NCBI RefSeq assembly: GCF_003814555.1
Contig: NZ_RKQN01000001.1
Location: 1,342,566 to 1,406,565 of the forward strand
Length of the DNA stretch: 64,000 nt
Direction: 5' to 3'
Origin: Vulcaniibacterium tengchongense
GTDB lineage: Bacteria > Pseudomonadota > Gammaproteobacteria > Xanthomonadales > Xanthomonadaceae
Below, one piece after another: positions 22,402 to 32,205 of the stretch. The notes beneath the pieces are model-generated. The model was not told the DNA's origin, ran no database searches, and worked only from the letters and a program-made list of their open reading frames with translations. The number at the start of each line of letters is the position of its first letter. Position 1 is the first letter of the stretch. The position numbers and the translations under genes are program-made.

Positions 22402-22866
22402 CTAGGTCCGGCGCCTCGCCCATTGCTGGTACAACCCGGCCTCCTCCGGCGGGCGCAGCCGGCGCAGCGGCAACGACTGCTGCGCCGGCGGCAGCGCCAG
22501 CTGCGCGTAGATCGCCGCCGTGGAGAGGCCGTACGGGGCGCCGTCCTCGTTCGAATAGGCGTACCACGCGGCGGCGATGCCGCTCAGGTGCATCGCCGCC
22601 AGGCACATCGGGCACGGGTGGCCGGAGGCGTAGATCGCGCAACCGTCCAGTTGCGGGCCGAGGCGCGACGCGGCCTCGCGGATCGCCAGCAGTTCGGCGT
22701 GCGCGGTCGGGTCGCCGGTTTCGTGGATGCGGTTGGCCGCGCGCGCGAGGATCTCGCCGTCGCGCACCAGCACCGCGCCGAACGGCCGCCCGCCGGCGGC
22801 GGCGTTGGCGCGCGCCAGCGCGATCGCCTCGCGCATGAAACGCAGGTCGGCGTCGGTGTCGGACAT
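22402..22866 (-). CDS. Nucleoside/guanine deaminase-like protein (CDA fold)
   Basis: 154 aa. Zinc motifs of the cytidine-deaminase superfamily: HAELLAIREA (HAE) and PCPMCLAAMH (PCxxC). A GAGGAG ribosome site is correctly spaced from the ATG at 22866, while an ATG at 22872 would directly abut it. C-terminal half (YAYSNEDGAPYG) resembles the guanine-deaminase (GuaD)/TadA-like subgroup; guanine or a nucleoside are the likely substrates. Confidence 0.82.
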   Translation of the reverse strand: MSDTDADLRFMREAIALARANAAAGGRPFGAVLVRDGEILARAANRIHETGDPTAHAELLAIREAASRLGPQLDGCAIYASGHPCPMCLAAMHLSGIAAAWYAYSNEDGAPYGLSTAAIYAQLALPPAQQSLPLRRLRPPEEAGLYQQWARRRT

Positions 22867-22957
22867 CGGCATCTCCTCGTACGGCCGGAAGGCGCAGCTT
22901 GCCCGCCCCGGCCGCGCACGGCGTGGGCCGGCCCCGGCCGTTCGCCCGCCAAGACGC

Positions 22958-22983
22958 GAAAGCCCGGCCGGGGCCGGGCTTTC
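22958..22983. terminator. Terminator downstream of dksA
   Basis: Perfect 12-bp stem GAAAGCCCGGCC / GGCCGGGCTTTC with a GG loop. It lies 26 bases after the dksA stop (minus strand) and can act in both directions, although the U tract is short. Confidence 0.75.
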
Positions 22984-23008
22984 GGGGCGGCGGCGAAGCG
23001 GACGGCGC

Positions 23009-24070
23009 TCAGTCGCCCATCTGCTTCTGCATGTGTTCCCAGCGTTCCTGCGCGTCGAGGGTGCGCTCGGCGGTCAGGCGCGCCTCGAGGCGCTCCAGGC
23101 CGATCTCCTCGCCGGTGTCCACGCAGTAACCGTAGTCGCCCGAGTCGATCCGCTTGAGCGTGCTGTCGATCTTGCTGATCAGCTTGCGGTAGCGGTCGCG
23201 GGTGCGCAGCTCGAGCGAGTTCTCGGTCTCGCGGGTGGCGCGCTCGGCCTCGTCGCCGACGTCGCGCACCTCGTCCTTGAGGTTCTCGATGGTCTGCTTG
23301 GACTCCTCCACGAGTTCCGCGCGCCACTGCAGCAGGCGCTGGCGGAAGTACTCGAGCTGGAGCGGGTTCATGTACTCCTCGTCCGGCGAGGGGCGGTAGC
23401 CTTCCGGGACGATCGGGCGCCCGGTGGCCTCATCGGTCTTGTACGGCACGACTTTCACCTTGCCTTTCGGCGCGGGGGCCTGCGGCTTGGCGGTGACCGC
23501 GACGGCGACCTTGCCGGCCGGGCGCGGCGCGGGTTTGCTGGAATTTCCGGCGGCCGCGGCTTTGCTCGCGGAGCCCTGGGGGGATGCGGTTTGGGTCACT
23601 GGCTTTTCGACTGCTTCGGTCTTGCGGGCCGGCGCCACTTCGGCGGTCTTGGTGGCCGGGCGCGGCGCGGGCTTCTTGACGATGGAGGGCTTGCTCCCGG
23701 GCTTGGCCGCGGCGGCCTTGGCCGGCGCGCGCTCGGGAGCGGAGTTCTTCGCCACCGGCTTGGCGGCCGGCGCGGGTTTCTTGGCGGCACTCCTGGCGGG
23801 CGCCTTCGCCGCCGGCGCCTTCTTGCTTTCGACCTTCCTGGCCTCGGCCTTCTTGGCCGCGGGCTTCGCCACCGGCTTCTTCGCGATCGGCTTCTTCGCA
23901 GCCGGCTTCTTGGCCGGGGCGGCCTTCTTGGCGGGCGCCTTCTTAGCCGCAGGCTTCTTGGTCGCGGACTTCTTCGCTGCGGTCTTGGCGGGCGCAGCCT
24001 TCTTGGCGGCCGGCTTGACGGTCTTCTGGGCGGCCTTGGCGGCCTTCTTCGCGGTTTTCTTGACTGCCAC
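23009..24070 (-). CDS. dksA: DksA/TraR-family RNA polymerase regulator with histone-like N-terminal tail
   Basis: 353 aa from the GTG at 24070 (AGAAGGA upstream). Residues 1-240 are low-complexity Lys/Ala/Pro repeats (KKAPAKKAAPAKK type) like histone H1 or AlgP. The last 110 residues are a DksA coiled-coil domain: the coiled-coil tip residues DEAERATRETE correspond to the DksA Asp/Ala tip. The C4 zinc finger is mostly lost: only the first Cys remains (GYCVDTGEEIG), and the others align with Thr, Thr and Ala. It would be a zinc-independent DksA acting with ppGpp, with extra nucleic-acid affinity from its tail. Known in related Xanthomonadaceae. Confidence 0.88.
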   Translation of the reverse strand: MAVKKTAKKAAKAAQKTVKPAAKKAAPAKTAAKKSATKKPAAKKAPAKKAAPAKKPAAKKPIAKKPVAKPAAKKAEARKVESKKAPAAKAPARSAAKKPAPAAKPVAKNSAPERAPAKAAAAKPGSKPSIVKKPAPRPATKTAEVAPARKTEAVEKPVTQTASPQGSASKAAAAGNSSKPAPRPAGKVAVAVTAKPQAPAPKGKVKVVPYKTDEATGRPIVPEGYRPSPDEEYMNPLQLEYFRQRLLQWRAELVEESKQTIENLKDEVRDVGDEAERATRETENSLELRTRDRYRKLISKIDSTLKRIDSGDYGYCVDTGEEIGLERLEARLTAERTLDAQERWEHMQKQMGD

Positions 24071-24251
24071 GAGCGACTTGTCCTTCTGTTTCCCTGAGGT
24101 CCTCCGGACGCGATCCGAAGGCGTGGTGGGCCACAGCATGCCCGAGTCTGCGATGGTAGGCGCAAGTGCCGATTCGCAGATGACATTCCGGCCACCGGGC
24201 GCTGGATGCGCGGCCCGACCGGATCCGCATGGCGGGGCGGCTCCCGACGCC

Positions 24252-24279
24252 TTGTGACGGGAAAGCGCGCTGTTATACC
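24252..24279 (+). promoter_or_regulatory. Sigma-70-like promoter for yidD-pyrC
   Basis: TTGTGA (24252-24257) and TATACC (24274-24279) with a 16-bp spacer, about 59 bases before the yidD start, in the divergent dksA-yidD gap. Confidence 0.45.
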
Positions 24280-24337
24280 CTGCCCCGGCACCTGCGGCAA
24301 CCGCATGTTCATGCACCCATGGCCGCATGAAGGAACC

Positions 24338-24595
24338 GTGATCGACCGTCTGTTCATCGCTGCGTTGCGCGGCTACAAGCGCTGGATCAGTCCGCTGCTC
24401 GGCCCGCGCTGCCGCTTCCATCCGACCTGTTCGGAATACGCGATGCAGGCGATCGCCCGGTTCGGCGCGCTCAAGGGCGGCTGGCTCGCCGCGCGCCGGC
24501 TGCTGCGCTGCCATCCCCTGCACCCCGGCGGGCACGATCCGGTGCCCGGCGCCTCCACCGGACCCGACCCATGCCCGCGACCCCATCGACACTGA
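24338..24595 (+). CDS. yidD: YidD membrane protein insertion efficiency factor
   Basis: 85 aa from the GTG at 24338 with AAGGAACC before it. The hallmark [24 protein letters not shown] is present in pieces ([19 protein letters not shown]), with the conserved Cys residues, then [16 protein letters not shown]. It is a small inner-membrane-associated protein that helps YidC. It is not in the usual rnpA-yidD-yidC cluster; instead it overlaps pyrC by 25 bp. Confidence 0.92.
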   Translation: MIDRLFIAALRGYKRWISPLLGPRCRFHPTCSEYAMQAIARFGALKGGWLAARRLLRCHPLHPGGHDPVPGASTGPDPCPRPHRH

Positions 24596-25926
24596 TCGTC
24601 AACGCCCGCCTGGTCAACGAAGGCCGCGAGTTCGACGGCGACCTGCGCATCGAGGCCGGGCGCATCGCGCAGATCGGCAGCGGGCTGGCGGCGCGCCCCG
24701 GCGATACCGTGGTCGATGCCGGCGGCCGGCGCCTGCTGCCGGGGATGATCGACGACCAGGTGCACTTCCGCGAGCCGGGCCTGGAGTACAAGGCCGACAT
24801 CGCCACCGAATCGGCCGCGGCGGTGGCCGGCGGGCTGACCAGCTTCATGGACATGCCCAACACCCACCCGCCGACGCTCGATTCGGCCGCGCTGGAGGAC
24901 AAGTACCGCCGCGCGGCGGGCCGCGCCTGGGGCAACTACGGCTTCTATCTCGGCGCCAGCAACGACAACCTCGAGGCGATCCGCGCGCTCGACCCGCTTT
25001 CGGCGCCCGGCATCAAGGTGTTCATGGGCGCCTCGACGGGCAACATGCTGGTCGACGACCCGGCGGTGCTCGACGGCATCTTCCGCGAGGCGCCGACGCC
25101 GATCATCACCCATTGCGAGGACACGCCGACGATCGACGCCGAACTGGCCCGCTACAAGGCCCGCTACGGCGACGACATCCCGGCCGAGTGCCACCCGGAC
25201 ATCCGCTCGCGCCAGGCCTGCATCAAGTCGACCGAGCTGGCGCTGTCGCTGGCGCGCCGGCACGGCTCGCGCCTGCACGTGCTGCACATCAGCACCGCCG
25301 ACGAGCTGGCGCTGTTCGAGCCAGGCCCGCTGGTCCGCGCCGACGGCAGCCGCAAGCGCATCACCGCCGAAACCTGCATCCATTTCCTGCGCTTCGACCG
25401 CGCCGACTACGCGCGCCTCGGCCATCTCATCAAGTGCAACCCGGCGATCAAGGACGCGTCCGACCGCGAGGCGCTGATCCGCGCGCTGGCCGGCGACGTG
25501 ATCGACGTGCTCGCCACCGACCACGCGCCGCATACGCTGGAGGAGAAGGCGCGGCCGTACACCGGCGCGCCGAGCGGGCTGCCGCTGGTGCAGTACGCCC
25601 TGGTCGCGGCGCTGGAGCTGGTCCACGAGGGCCGCCTGACCACCGCGCAGGTGGTGCAGAAGTTCGCCCACGCGCCGGCGCAGCTGTTCGACGTGGCCGA
25701 GCGCGGCTTCCTGCGCGAAGGCTACTGGGCCGACCTGGTGCTGGTGGACGACACGCCGTTCACCGTGCGCCGCGAGGACGTGCTCTCCAAGTGCGGTTGG
25801 TCGCCGTTCGAGGGCACGACCTTCCATTCGCGCATCGCCGCGACGTGGGTCAACGGCACGCTCGCCTGGGACGGCACGCGCCTGGTCGGCGCGCCGAACG
25901 GGCAACGGCTGGCGTTCGCGCGATGA
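24571..25926 (+). CDS. pyrC: Dihydroorotase (PyrC, class I)
   Basis: Closes N-carbamoyl-aspartate to dihydroorotate in pyrimidine synthesis. 451 aa. Metal-binding motif [10 protein letters not shown] (D-x-H-x-H variant: DDQVHF), MDMPNTHP, the second His in [10 protein letters not shown] and LHVLHIST, and the catalytic Asp in [11 protein letters not shown]. Start overlaps the yidD end; stop overlaps the next gene's ATG (ATGA), so all three are one operon. Confidence 0.94.
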   Translation: MPATPSTLIVNARLVNEGREFDGDLRIEAGRIAQIGSGLAARPGDTVVDAGGRRLLPGMIDDQVHFREPGLEYKADIATESAAAVAGGLTSFMDMPNTHPPTLDSAALEDKYRRAAGRAWGNYGFYLGASNDNLEAIRALDPLSAPGIKVFMGASTGNMLVDDPAVLDGIFREAPTPIITHCEDTPTIDAELARYKARYGDDIPAECHPDIRSRQACIKSTELALSLARRHGSRLHVLHISTADELALFEPGPLVRADGSRKRITAETCIHFLRFDRADYARLGHLIKCNPAIKDASDREALIRALAGDVIDVLATDHAPHTLEEKARPYTGAPSGLPLVQYALVAALELVHEGRLTTAQVVQKFAHAPAQLFDVAERGFLREGYWADLVLVDDTPFTVRREDVLSKCGWSPFEGTTFHSRIAATWVNGTLAWDGTRLVGAPNGQRLAFAR

Positions 25927-26816
25927 GGCGCGGCATCGCGGCCGCTTCGGCCGCAGCGGCGCTCGTGGCCGCGTTCGGCGGCGCTCCCGTGTCGGCGGCG
26001 CCGCAAGCCGCGAATCCGGGCGCGGCGGCGCCGCAGGACGCGCGCATCGTGTTCCCGGCCAGCGTGCCGCAGGGCGCGATGGTGCTGGGCAAGGTGCCGC
26101 CCGGCAGCCTCGTGCGCTATCGCGGCCGCCACCTGCGCAGCACCGGCTACGGCACCGTGGTGTTCGGCGTCGGCCGCGACGAGGCGGGGCCGGTCGAGCT
26201 CGAGGTCACGACGCCCGGCGGCCGCGCGGAGACCGTGCGCATCGCGGTGACGCCCCGCGACTGGCCGGTCGAGCACGTGCGCGGCGTGCCGCCGAAGACC
26301 GTGGACCCGCCGCCGGCGGTCGCCGAGCGCATCCGCCGCGAACAGGCCGAGGTCTCGGCCGCGCGCGAGCGCGACGACGACCGCACCGGCTTCGCCCAGT
26401 TCTTCGTCTGGCCGGTGCAGGGGCGGATCAGCGGACGCTTCGGCAACCAGCGCGTCTACGACGGCCAGCCGCGCGCGCCGCACTCGGGGATGGACATCGC
26501 CGCCCCGACCGGCACGCCGGTGAAGGCGCCGGCGGACGGCGTGGTCACCTTCGCCAAGCCCGATCTCTACCTCACCGGCGGCACGGTGCTGCTCGACCAC
26601 GGCTACGGCATCAGCTCCAACTTCCTGCATCTGTCGCGGATCGACGTGAAGCCGGGCGACACCGTGCGCCAGGGCCAGACCATCGGCGCGGTCGGCGCCA
26701 CCGGCCGCGCCAGCGGCCCGCACCTGCACTGGGGCATGAACTGGTTCGACGTGCGCATCGACCCGCTGCTGGTGCTCGAACGCCAGCCGGCCGACGCGGC
26801 CGCGGGCACGCCCTAG
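25923..26816 (+). CDS. Secreted M23 family metallopeptidase (LytM domain)
   Basis: 297 aa with a signal peptide (residues 1-25, ALVAAFGGAPVSAA). Zinc residues of the M23/LytM fold: PHSGMDIAAPTGTPVKAPADG (first His, Asp) and SGPHLHWGM (HxH), with GQTIGAVGATGRASG. The N-terminal half may be a beta domain. Probably a periplasmic murein endopeptidase. Coupled to pyrC by ATGA overlap. Confidence 0.9.
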   Translation: MRRGIAAASAAAALVAAFGGAPVSAAPQAANPGAAAPQDARIVFPASVPQGAMVLGKVPPGSLVRYRGRHLRSTGYGTVVFGVGRDEAGPVELEVTTPGGRAETVRIAVTPRDWPVEHVRGVPPKTVDPPPAVAERIRREQAEVSAARERDDDRTGFAQFFVWPVQGRISGRFGNQRVYDGQPRAPHSGMDIAAPTGTPVKAPADGVVTFAKPDLYLTGGTVLLDHGYGISSNFLHLSRIDVKPGDTVRQGQTIGAVGATGRASGPHLHWGMNWFDVRIDPLLVLERQPADAAAGTP

Positions 26817-26867
26817 TCGGCCGTCCGCCCACCCGGCAGCGCCGCACCGCCGGCGCCGCACGGCCGG

Positions 26868-26945
26868 GGAACGGGTGAAGCGACACGAGGAACGGGAGCA
26901 AGCCAGCCGTTTCCCGTTCTCCTGGTTCGTTCCCGGGCGCGCAGC
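26868..26945. repeat. Dispersed GAACGGG inverted repeat, copy 2
   Basis: Arms around GAGGAACGGGA (26887-26897) and TCCCGTTC (26912-26919) in the convergent gap (26817-27135) between the M23 peptidase and folE2. It may act as a bidirectional terminator. Otherwise the gap holds nothing recognisable. Confidence 0.5.
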
Positions 26946-27135
26946 CCGGGCAAGGCTGCCGCCTCCGGGGCCATCCGGCAGCGGCACCCGCGGGCCGTTC
27001 GCCTGCCCCGGGCGAGCGCCGCCGGCCGCCGCTTGCTACCTGCGAGGAGTCACGGCCGCGCGTCTTCCCATGCTCCGCCCCGGGCGGCGGAGGCGCATGG
27101 CCCAAGGCGGGCGAAGTCCGGCGGACGGCGGGCGG

Positions 27136-28068
27136 TCAGGCCGAAGCGCCGCGGCCGGCGACCCGCGCCACCGCGTCGTGCGGATGCAGGCTCTCGAAGT
27201 GCGCCACTTCCGCCTCGAAGCGCTCGACCCGCGGGTCGGCCGACAGCGCGGCGGCGACGCGGCGTGCCGCGTCCTCGCAGAACATCAGGTTCTCGGCGTT
27301 GAGGCGGGCGAAGGCCTGTTCGTCCTCGCGCTTGACCGCGGTCTGCACCGGCGTGCCCAGGGCGCGTTCGATCGCATCGATCAGCGCGGTCAACGGCAGT
27401 TCGTCGAAGCTCGGGCGCAGCTCGACGCGCACGTCGGCGCGGCTGCGCTGCGCATGCGGGGTGGCGGCCAGGCCGCGCTCGGAAGCCAGCCATTCGGCCA
27501 CCACCGCGGCGGACAGCGGCCGGGCGGCGGCGAAATCCCCGGCGAAGCGCTCGGCGTTGAGCTGGCGCGACAGCGCCGCGGACGCCGGGCAGGTGCTCGA
27601 GTACTCGACCGCGAAGCGCAACGCCAGGTGCAGGTGGCCCTCGCGCAGGGTCGCCTCGATCTCGACCGGATAGCGCTTCCACCCGGCGTTGGCGCTGGCC
27701 AGCGCCGGGCGCAGCAGCAGCATCTCGTAACGCAGCGCCAGACGCGCGGCGCTGGAGATGCCGCCCTGGTTGTCGATCAGCGTCTGCAGCACGCGGCGCA
27801 GGCCGGCCGGCGTGACCGTCTCGCTGGCGAAGGCGTGCTGCAGCTGCAGGTACATGCGCGACATGTGGATGCCGCGGGTGTCGGCGTCCTTCAGGTCCAC
27901 CGCCACGTCGACCGAGGCGGCGACGGTCAGGACCTCGCCGTCGCTACCGGCCACCCGCAACGGCAAGGCGATGTTGGCCATGCCGACCCAGTCGAGCGGG
28001 CGCGCCGCCGCGGCGGCGTCGAAGGCGACGTCCGGAAGGCGGCGCGGGGGGAGAGGAAGAGTGCTCAC
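27136..28068 (-). CDS. folE2: GTP cyclohydrolase FolE2 (type IB)
   Basis: First step of folate/tetrahydropterin synthesis, GTP to dihydroneopterin triphosphate. 310 aa from the GTG at 28068. Family segments WVGMANIALPL, DLKDADTRGIHMSRMY, CPASAALSRQL (catalytic Cys region STCPAS) and FCEDAARR. The FolE2 type usually works with metals other than zinc and is often zinc-limitation controlled; no Zur site is seen. A TACAAT -10 box lies at 28113-28118 (minus) without a clear -35. Confidence 0.92.
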   Translation of the reverse strand: MSTLPLPPRRLPDVAFDAAAAARPLDWVGMANIALPLRVAGSDGEVLTVAASVDVAVDLKDADTRGIHMSRMYLQLQHAFASETVTPAGLRRVLQTLIDNQGGISSAARLALRYEMLLLRPALASANAGWKRYPVEIEATLREGHLHLALRFAVEYSSTCPASAALSRQLNAERFAGDFAAARPLSAAVVAEWLASERGLAATPHAQRSRADVRVELRPSFDELPLTALIDAIERALGTPVQTAVKREDEQAFARLNAENLMFCEDAARRVAAALSADPRVERFEAEVAHFESLHPHDAVARVAGRGASA

Positions 28069-28162
28069 GACGGCTGAATGGGGGTAGGCGCGGGGGAACG
28101 CAACGGGCGGCCATTGTAGCGGCCATGCCCGCGACCGCCGGCAACGGCCCCGGAACGCTGCG

Positions 28163-28885
28163 TCATGCCCCGGCGCCGGGGCTGCGGCGGGCGCCGCGCC
28201 AGGCCGCCCGCAATGCGGACCAGGCCGGCAGCGGCCGCGCCGCGTCGCCACGGCGCAGGCGCGAAGCGGCCAGCTCCGCCCACAACGCCCGCGGGCGCGA
28301 TACCGCGGCGCGCCGGGGCCAGTATTGCAGCAGTTCCGCGGCCCAGATCGTGGCGCCCTCGCCCGCCTGCGCGCGCGCCAGCACGCTCAGAGGTGCGGCC
28401 GCCTCGCCGCTCGTCGCCAGGCGCGCGTGCAGCAGGCCGGCCCCGATCGCGGCGGGCGCAGCCGCGTCGTCCGGCGCGGCGAACAGCGCCGCTTCGACCG
28501 CGGCCACCGCCTCGGCGACCGGCGCCAGGGCGGCGAACGCCTCCTCGCGATCGCGCGGACGCTCGCGGCTGTCGCGCAGCGCGGGCAGCGCGGCCGCGAG
28601 CACGACCCACGGCGCCGGCCGGCGCTGCAGCGCTGCGCCCAGGGGATGCCGGCGCGCGCCCTGCGCCCAGCCCTGCAGTTCTTCCGCCCACCAGCCCAGC
28701 TTGGCCTCGCCCGGGCGCGGGTCCGTCCCGCCCCAGGCCGCGTCGGTCAGCTCCTGCAGCAGCGCCGCCCACGCCAGCGCCACGGCACGCTGTTCCTTGG
28801 GTACGAACGCCTCGGCCACGGCCCACTCCGGCCAGCGCGCGCGCCATTTGTCGATGAAGCTGTCGAGGGCGGAATCGTCGGTCAT
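28163..28885 (-). CDS. Squalene/phytoene-synthase-family protein
   Basis: 240 aa, Ala-rich and alpha-helical. It has LGWWAEELQGWAQGARRHPLG, matching the helix that carries the second Asp-rich motif region of the squalene/phytoene synthase fold in this Xanthomonadaceae subfamily. The first DxxxD motif of true synthases is not seen, so catalysis is doubtful. Lies between folE2 and gph on the same strand. Function unknown. Confidence 0.62.
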   Translation of the reverse strand: MTDDSALDSFIDKWRARWPEWAVAEAFVPKEQRAVALAWAALLQELTDAAWGGTDPRPGEAKLGWWAEELQGWAQGARRHPLGAALQRRPAPWVVLAAALPALRDSRERPRDREEAFAALAPVAEAVAAVEAALFAAPDDAAAPAAIGAGLLHARLATSGEAAAPLSVLARAQAGEGATIWAAELLQYWPRRAAVSRPRALWAELAASRLRRGDAARPLPAWSALRAAWRGARRSPGAGA

Positions 28886-28933
28886 GGCGGGAGTGGCGGT
28901 GGGATGAGGCGGAACCGAAAAAGAACGATTGAA

Positions 28934-28950
28934 GAGGAACGGGGAACGAG
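28934..28950. repeat. Dispersed GAACGGG repeat, copy 3 (partial)
   Basis: GAGGAACGGGGAACGAG, matching GAGGAACGGGCAACGAG at 15531 except one base. Located between gph and the synthase-family gene. Confidence 0.5.
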
Positions 28951-28981
28951 TGGAAGCCCGGCGCTTTCGCCCCGCCCCTCC

Positions 28982-29671
28982 TTATTCGCCGCGGCCCGCC
29001 GGCCAGGCCGCCGCTTCGCACAGCCGCGCGGGGGAATCGATCATCGCGTCGGCCTGCCAGGCGATCGGATCGTCCTCGGCGAGACGGTAGCCCCACAGCG
29101 CCACCAGCGACGGCATTCCGGCCGCACGCGCGGCGACGATGTCGCGCTCGTCGTCGCCGACGTAGACGCACTGCGCCGGGGCGACGCCGAGGCGCTCGGC
29201 GGCGACCCGCAGCGGCAACGGGTCGGGCTTGCGCACGCCCAGGGTGTCGCCGCCGATCAGCACCGCGCAGCGCGCCTCCCAGCCGAGCAGCGGCAGCAGC
29301 GCGCGCGCCAGGTATTCCGGCTTGTTGGTGACGATGCCCCAGGCGCTGCCGGCGGCTTCCAGCCGCTCGAGCATCGCGTCGATCCCCGGGAACGGCGCGC
29401 CGTGCCGGCCGAGCTCGCGCTGGTAATGCGCGAGGAACTCGGGAATCCAGCTTTCGCGCTCGGCCGCATCGGCCTGCGGAAACGCTGCCGCGACCATCGC
29501 CCGCGCCCCCTTGGACACGTGCGGGCGCAACGCCGCCAGCGCCATCGGCGCTTCGCCGCGGGCGGCGCGCATCGCGTTCGCCGCCGCCAGCATGTCCGGG
29601 GCGCTGTCGAGCAAGGTGCCGTCGAGATCGAACAGGACGGCGCGGGGGAATCGGGCTGAAGACGTCGGCAT
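28982..29671 (-). CDS. gph: Phosphoglycolate phosphatase (HAD superfamily)
   Basis: 229 aa. HAD motif I VLFDLDGTLLDSAPDM, motif II region GIVTNKPEYLAR, motif III Lys in GVRKPDPLPLRVAAE, and motif IV YVGDDERDIVAARAAGM. Usual job is 2-phosphoglycolate removal; it is next to ubiG in the same direction, a common gammaproteobacterial arrangement. Confidence 0.9.
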   Translation of the reverse strand: MPTSSARFPRAVLFDLDGTLLDSAPDMLAAANAMRAARGEAPMALAALRPHVSKGARAMVAAAFPQADAAERESWIPEFLAHYQRELGRHGAPFPGIDAMLERLEAAGSAWGIVTNKPEYLARALLPLLGWEARCAVLIGGDTLGVRKPDPLPLRVAAERLGVAPAQCVYVGDDERDIVAARAAGMPSLVALWGYRLAEDDPIAWQADAMIDSPARLCEAAAWPAGRGE

Positions 29672-29829
29672 GGGACCGGTGCGAAGGGGACTGGGAATTC
29701 GGAGCCGGCCGCGGTACGCGCCGGTGAGGCGCGCCGCCTGCCGGTTCCCGACGGCGCGTTTGCCGACGGAGCCCGTCCCGGCCGCCGGCCGCGGCCGGGC
29801 GGACCGGACCGGGCCGGCATCGTGCCGGG

Positions 29830-30549
29830 CTAGCCTTCCGGCTTGCGCGCGCAGGCCAGGTAGTTCACGTCGGTGCGCGAGACCAGCCGCGCGGCGTTGC
29901 GCCAGGGCTCGTACATCAGGCCGCTGACGTCCTCCAGCCGCAGGCCGGCCTCGCGCAGCCACGCCGCCAGTTCCGACGGGCGGATGAAGTCGCGGTACTG
30001 GTGCGTGCCTTTGGGCAGGATGCGGGCGACGTACTCGGCGCCGACGATGGCCAGCGCGAACGCCGCGGGCGTGCGGTTCAGCGTGGACAGGAACAGCCGC
30101 CCGCCGGGCCTCAGCAGCGCGGCGCAGGCGCCGATCACCGAAGCGGGGTCGGGGACGTGCTCGAGCATCTCCATGCAGGTGACCGCGTCGAACGCGCCGG
30201 GCGTTTCCGCGGCCAGCGATTCGACCGACTGCTGCCGGTAGTCGACGCGCACGCCGCTCTCGAGGCCGTGCAGGCGCGCCACCTTGAGCAGCTCCGGCGA
30301 CAGGTCGAGCGCGGTCACCTGCGCGCCCTCGCCCGCGAGCGCCTCGCTCAGCAGGCCGGCGCCGCAGCCGACGTCGAGCACGCGCGCGCCGCGCAGCTCC
30401 GTGCGCGCGGCGACGTAGCCCAGCCGCGCCGGGTTCAGCGCATGCAACGCCTTCTGCGGGCCCTGCGGGTCCCACCAGCGCTGGGCCAGGGCGCCGAACT
30501 TGTCCAGCTCGGCCTGGCGGAAATTGCGATCGGAAGTCTGGGTGTTCAT
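29830..30549 (-). CDS. ubiG: Ubiquinone O-methyltransferase (UbiG)
   Basis: 239 aa. SAM motif [18 protein letters not shown], post-[12 protein letters not shown], and UbiG-specific [19 protein letters not shown] near the N-terminus and [18 protein letters not shown] near the C-terminus. Catalyses both O-methylations in ubiquinone synthesis. Follows the MTA/SAH deaminase gene in the same direction, fitting recycling of the SAH by-product. Confidence 0.95.
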   Translation of the reverse strand: MNTQTSDRNFRQAELDKFGALAQRWWDPQGPQKALHALNPARLGYVAARTELRGARVLDVGCGAGLLSEALAGEGAQVTALDLSPELLKVARLHGLESGVRVDYRQQSVESLAAETPGAFDAVTCMEMLEHVPDPASVIGACAALLRPGGRLFLSTLNRTPAAFALAIVGAEYVARILPKGTHQYRDFIRPSELAAWLREAGLRLEDVSGLMYEPWRNAARLVSRTDVNYLACARKPEG

Positions 30550-30652
30550 GGCTTCAGTCTCGGCGTCCGCGCCATCGTAACCGCGCGACGGCGCCGTCGC
30601 TCGCGCGAGAGCGGGCGCGTCGCCCCGCGCGGCGGGAATCCGCGCGCCGCGG

Positions 30653-31996
30653 TCACGTCAGCCGGATCGAGGCGATCCGCGTCCGCCATTGCCGCGCGTT
30701 GGCGAGCAGCGCCGCGACGTCGACGTCGACCAGCACGCCGTCGCGCAGCTTGCGCTTTCCGGCGATCCACACGTCGACGACCTGGTGCCGGCCGGTGGCG
30801 TAGATCAGCTGCGAGATCACGTGGTGCAGCGGCTGGGTCTCGACCCGGCCCAGGTCGACGCAGACCAGGTCGGCCTGCTTGCCGGGCTCGATCGAGCCGA
30901 CCAGCCCCTCGAAGCCGAGCGCGCGCGCGCCGCCCAGCGTGGCCGCGCGCAGCGCGCTGGCGGCGTCGAACGCGGCCGCGTCGTTCGCCACCGCCTTGGC
31001 CAGCAGCGCCGCGGTGCGGGTCTCGCCGAACATGTCGAGGTCGTTGTTGCTGGCGCAGCCGTCGGTGCCGATGGCGATCGTCACGCCCGCCTTCTCCAGC
31101 TTGCCGACCGGGCAGAAGCCCGAGGCCAGCTTCAGGTTCGATTCCGGGCAGTGCACCACGGTGACGCCGCGCTGCGCGCACAGCTCGATCTCGGCCTCGG
31201 TCAGCTGGGTCATGTGCACCGCGACCAGGCGGTCGTTGACCAGGCCGAGCCGGTCCAGCCGCGCCAGCGGGCGCTGGCCGAGCTTGGCGTGCGACTCCTC
31301 GACCTCGCGCGCGGTCTCGTGGGTGTGCAGGTGCACCGGCACGTCGAGCTGGTCGGCGAGCATGCGGATGCGCTCGAAGTTCGCGTCCGAGACCGTGTAC
31401 GGCGCGTGCGGCGCGAACGCGGTGGCGACCAGCGGATCGTCGCGCCACTGGTCGTGAACCTCGCCGGCGCGGTCGAAGTATTCCTCGGCGGTCTTCGCCC
31501 AGGCGGTGGGGAAGTCGATCACCGGCAGTCCGACGCGCGCGCGGAAGCCGTGGCGCTTGTAGACCGCGGCCTGGACGTCGGGGAAGAAGTAGTTCTCGTT
31601 GCAGCAGGTGGTGCCGCCGCGCAGCATCTCGGCGATCGCCAGGGCGATGCCGTCGGCGACGAACTCCGGACCGATCACCGCGCCTTCGATCGGCCAGATG
31701 TGGCCCTGCAGCCATTCCATCAGCGGCAGGTCGTCGGCGATGCCGCGCAGCAGGGTCATCGGGTTGTGCGCGTGGGCGTTGACCAGGCCCGGGATCAGCG
31801 CCGCGTCCGGCCGCGAGACGGTCTCCTGCGCGGCGTAGCGCGCGCGCGCCTCGCGGGTCGGCAGCACCGCGAGGATGGCGCCGTCCGCGATCGCGACCGC
31901 ATGTTCCTCCAGCACCACCGCGTGCGGCTCGACCGGCACCACCCAGCCGGCTTCGATCAGCAGGTCGCAGGCTTCCGGGCGGGGGGCGGCGGTCAT
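30653..31996 (-). CDS. mtaD: 5-methylthioadenosine/S-adenosylhomocysteine deaminase (TRZ/ATZ family)
   Basis: 447-aa amidohydrolase; AGGAG precedes the ATG at 31996. Metal motif [17 protein letters not shown] (HxH), then [28 protein letters not shown] and [17 protein letters not shown], all standard for the MTA/SAH deaminase branch. Deaminates MTA or SAH to the inosyl forms. Upstream of ubiG, whose reaction makes SAH. Confidence 0.9.
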   Translation of the reverse strand: MTAAPRPEACDLLIEAGWVVPVEPHAVVLEEHAVAIADGAILAVLPTREARARYAAQETVSRPDAALIPGLVNAHAHNPMTLLRGIADDLPLMEWLQGHIWPIEGAVIGPEFVADGIALAIAEMLRGGTTCCNENYFFPDVQAAVYKRHGFRARVGLPVIDFPTAWAKTAEEYFDRAGEVHDQWRDDPLVATAFAPHAPYTVSDANFERIRMLADQLDVPVHLHTHETAREVEESHAKLGQRPLARLDRLGLVNDRLVAVHMTQLTEAEIELCAQRGVTVVHCPESNLKLASGFCPVGKLEKAGVTIAIGTDGCASNNDLDMFGETRTAALLAKAVANDAAAFDAASALRAATLGGARALGFEGLVGSIEPGKQADLVCVDLGRVETQPLHHVISQLIYATGRHQVVDVWIAGKRKLRDGVLVDVDVAALLANARQWRTRIASIRLT

Positions 31997-32052
31997 GCAA
32001 TCTCCTGTGCGGCAGGCCGCTTGTCAGGCCGGCGGCCTTCCGATAGCTCGGC

Positions 32053-32136
32053 ATTCCCGGGAACGGGAATCCGGTGGCTCGTCGTTCCCGCGCAGGCGGG
32101 AATCCTATGGTCCGTCATTCCCGCGAAGGCGGAATC
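32053..32136. repeat. Three REP-like palindromes
   Basis: Three units with ATTCCCG-type arms: 32053-32072, 32083-32105 and 32116-32136; the third has lost one G of its right arm. They separate mtaD and efp and match the unit at 11388. Spacer sequences are about 11 bp. Confidence 0.75.
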
Positions 32137-32205
32137 CAGTGTCTTCGGGCTTGATGAAGCAAAGCGAAAAACCACCGGACCCGCCCTCGCGGGAACGCCT
32201 TTGCG

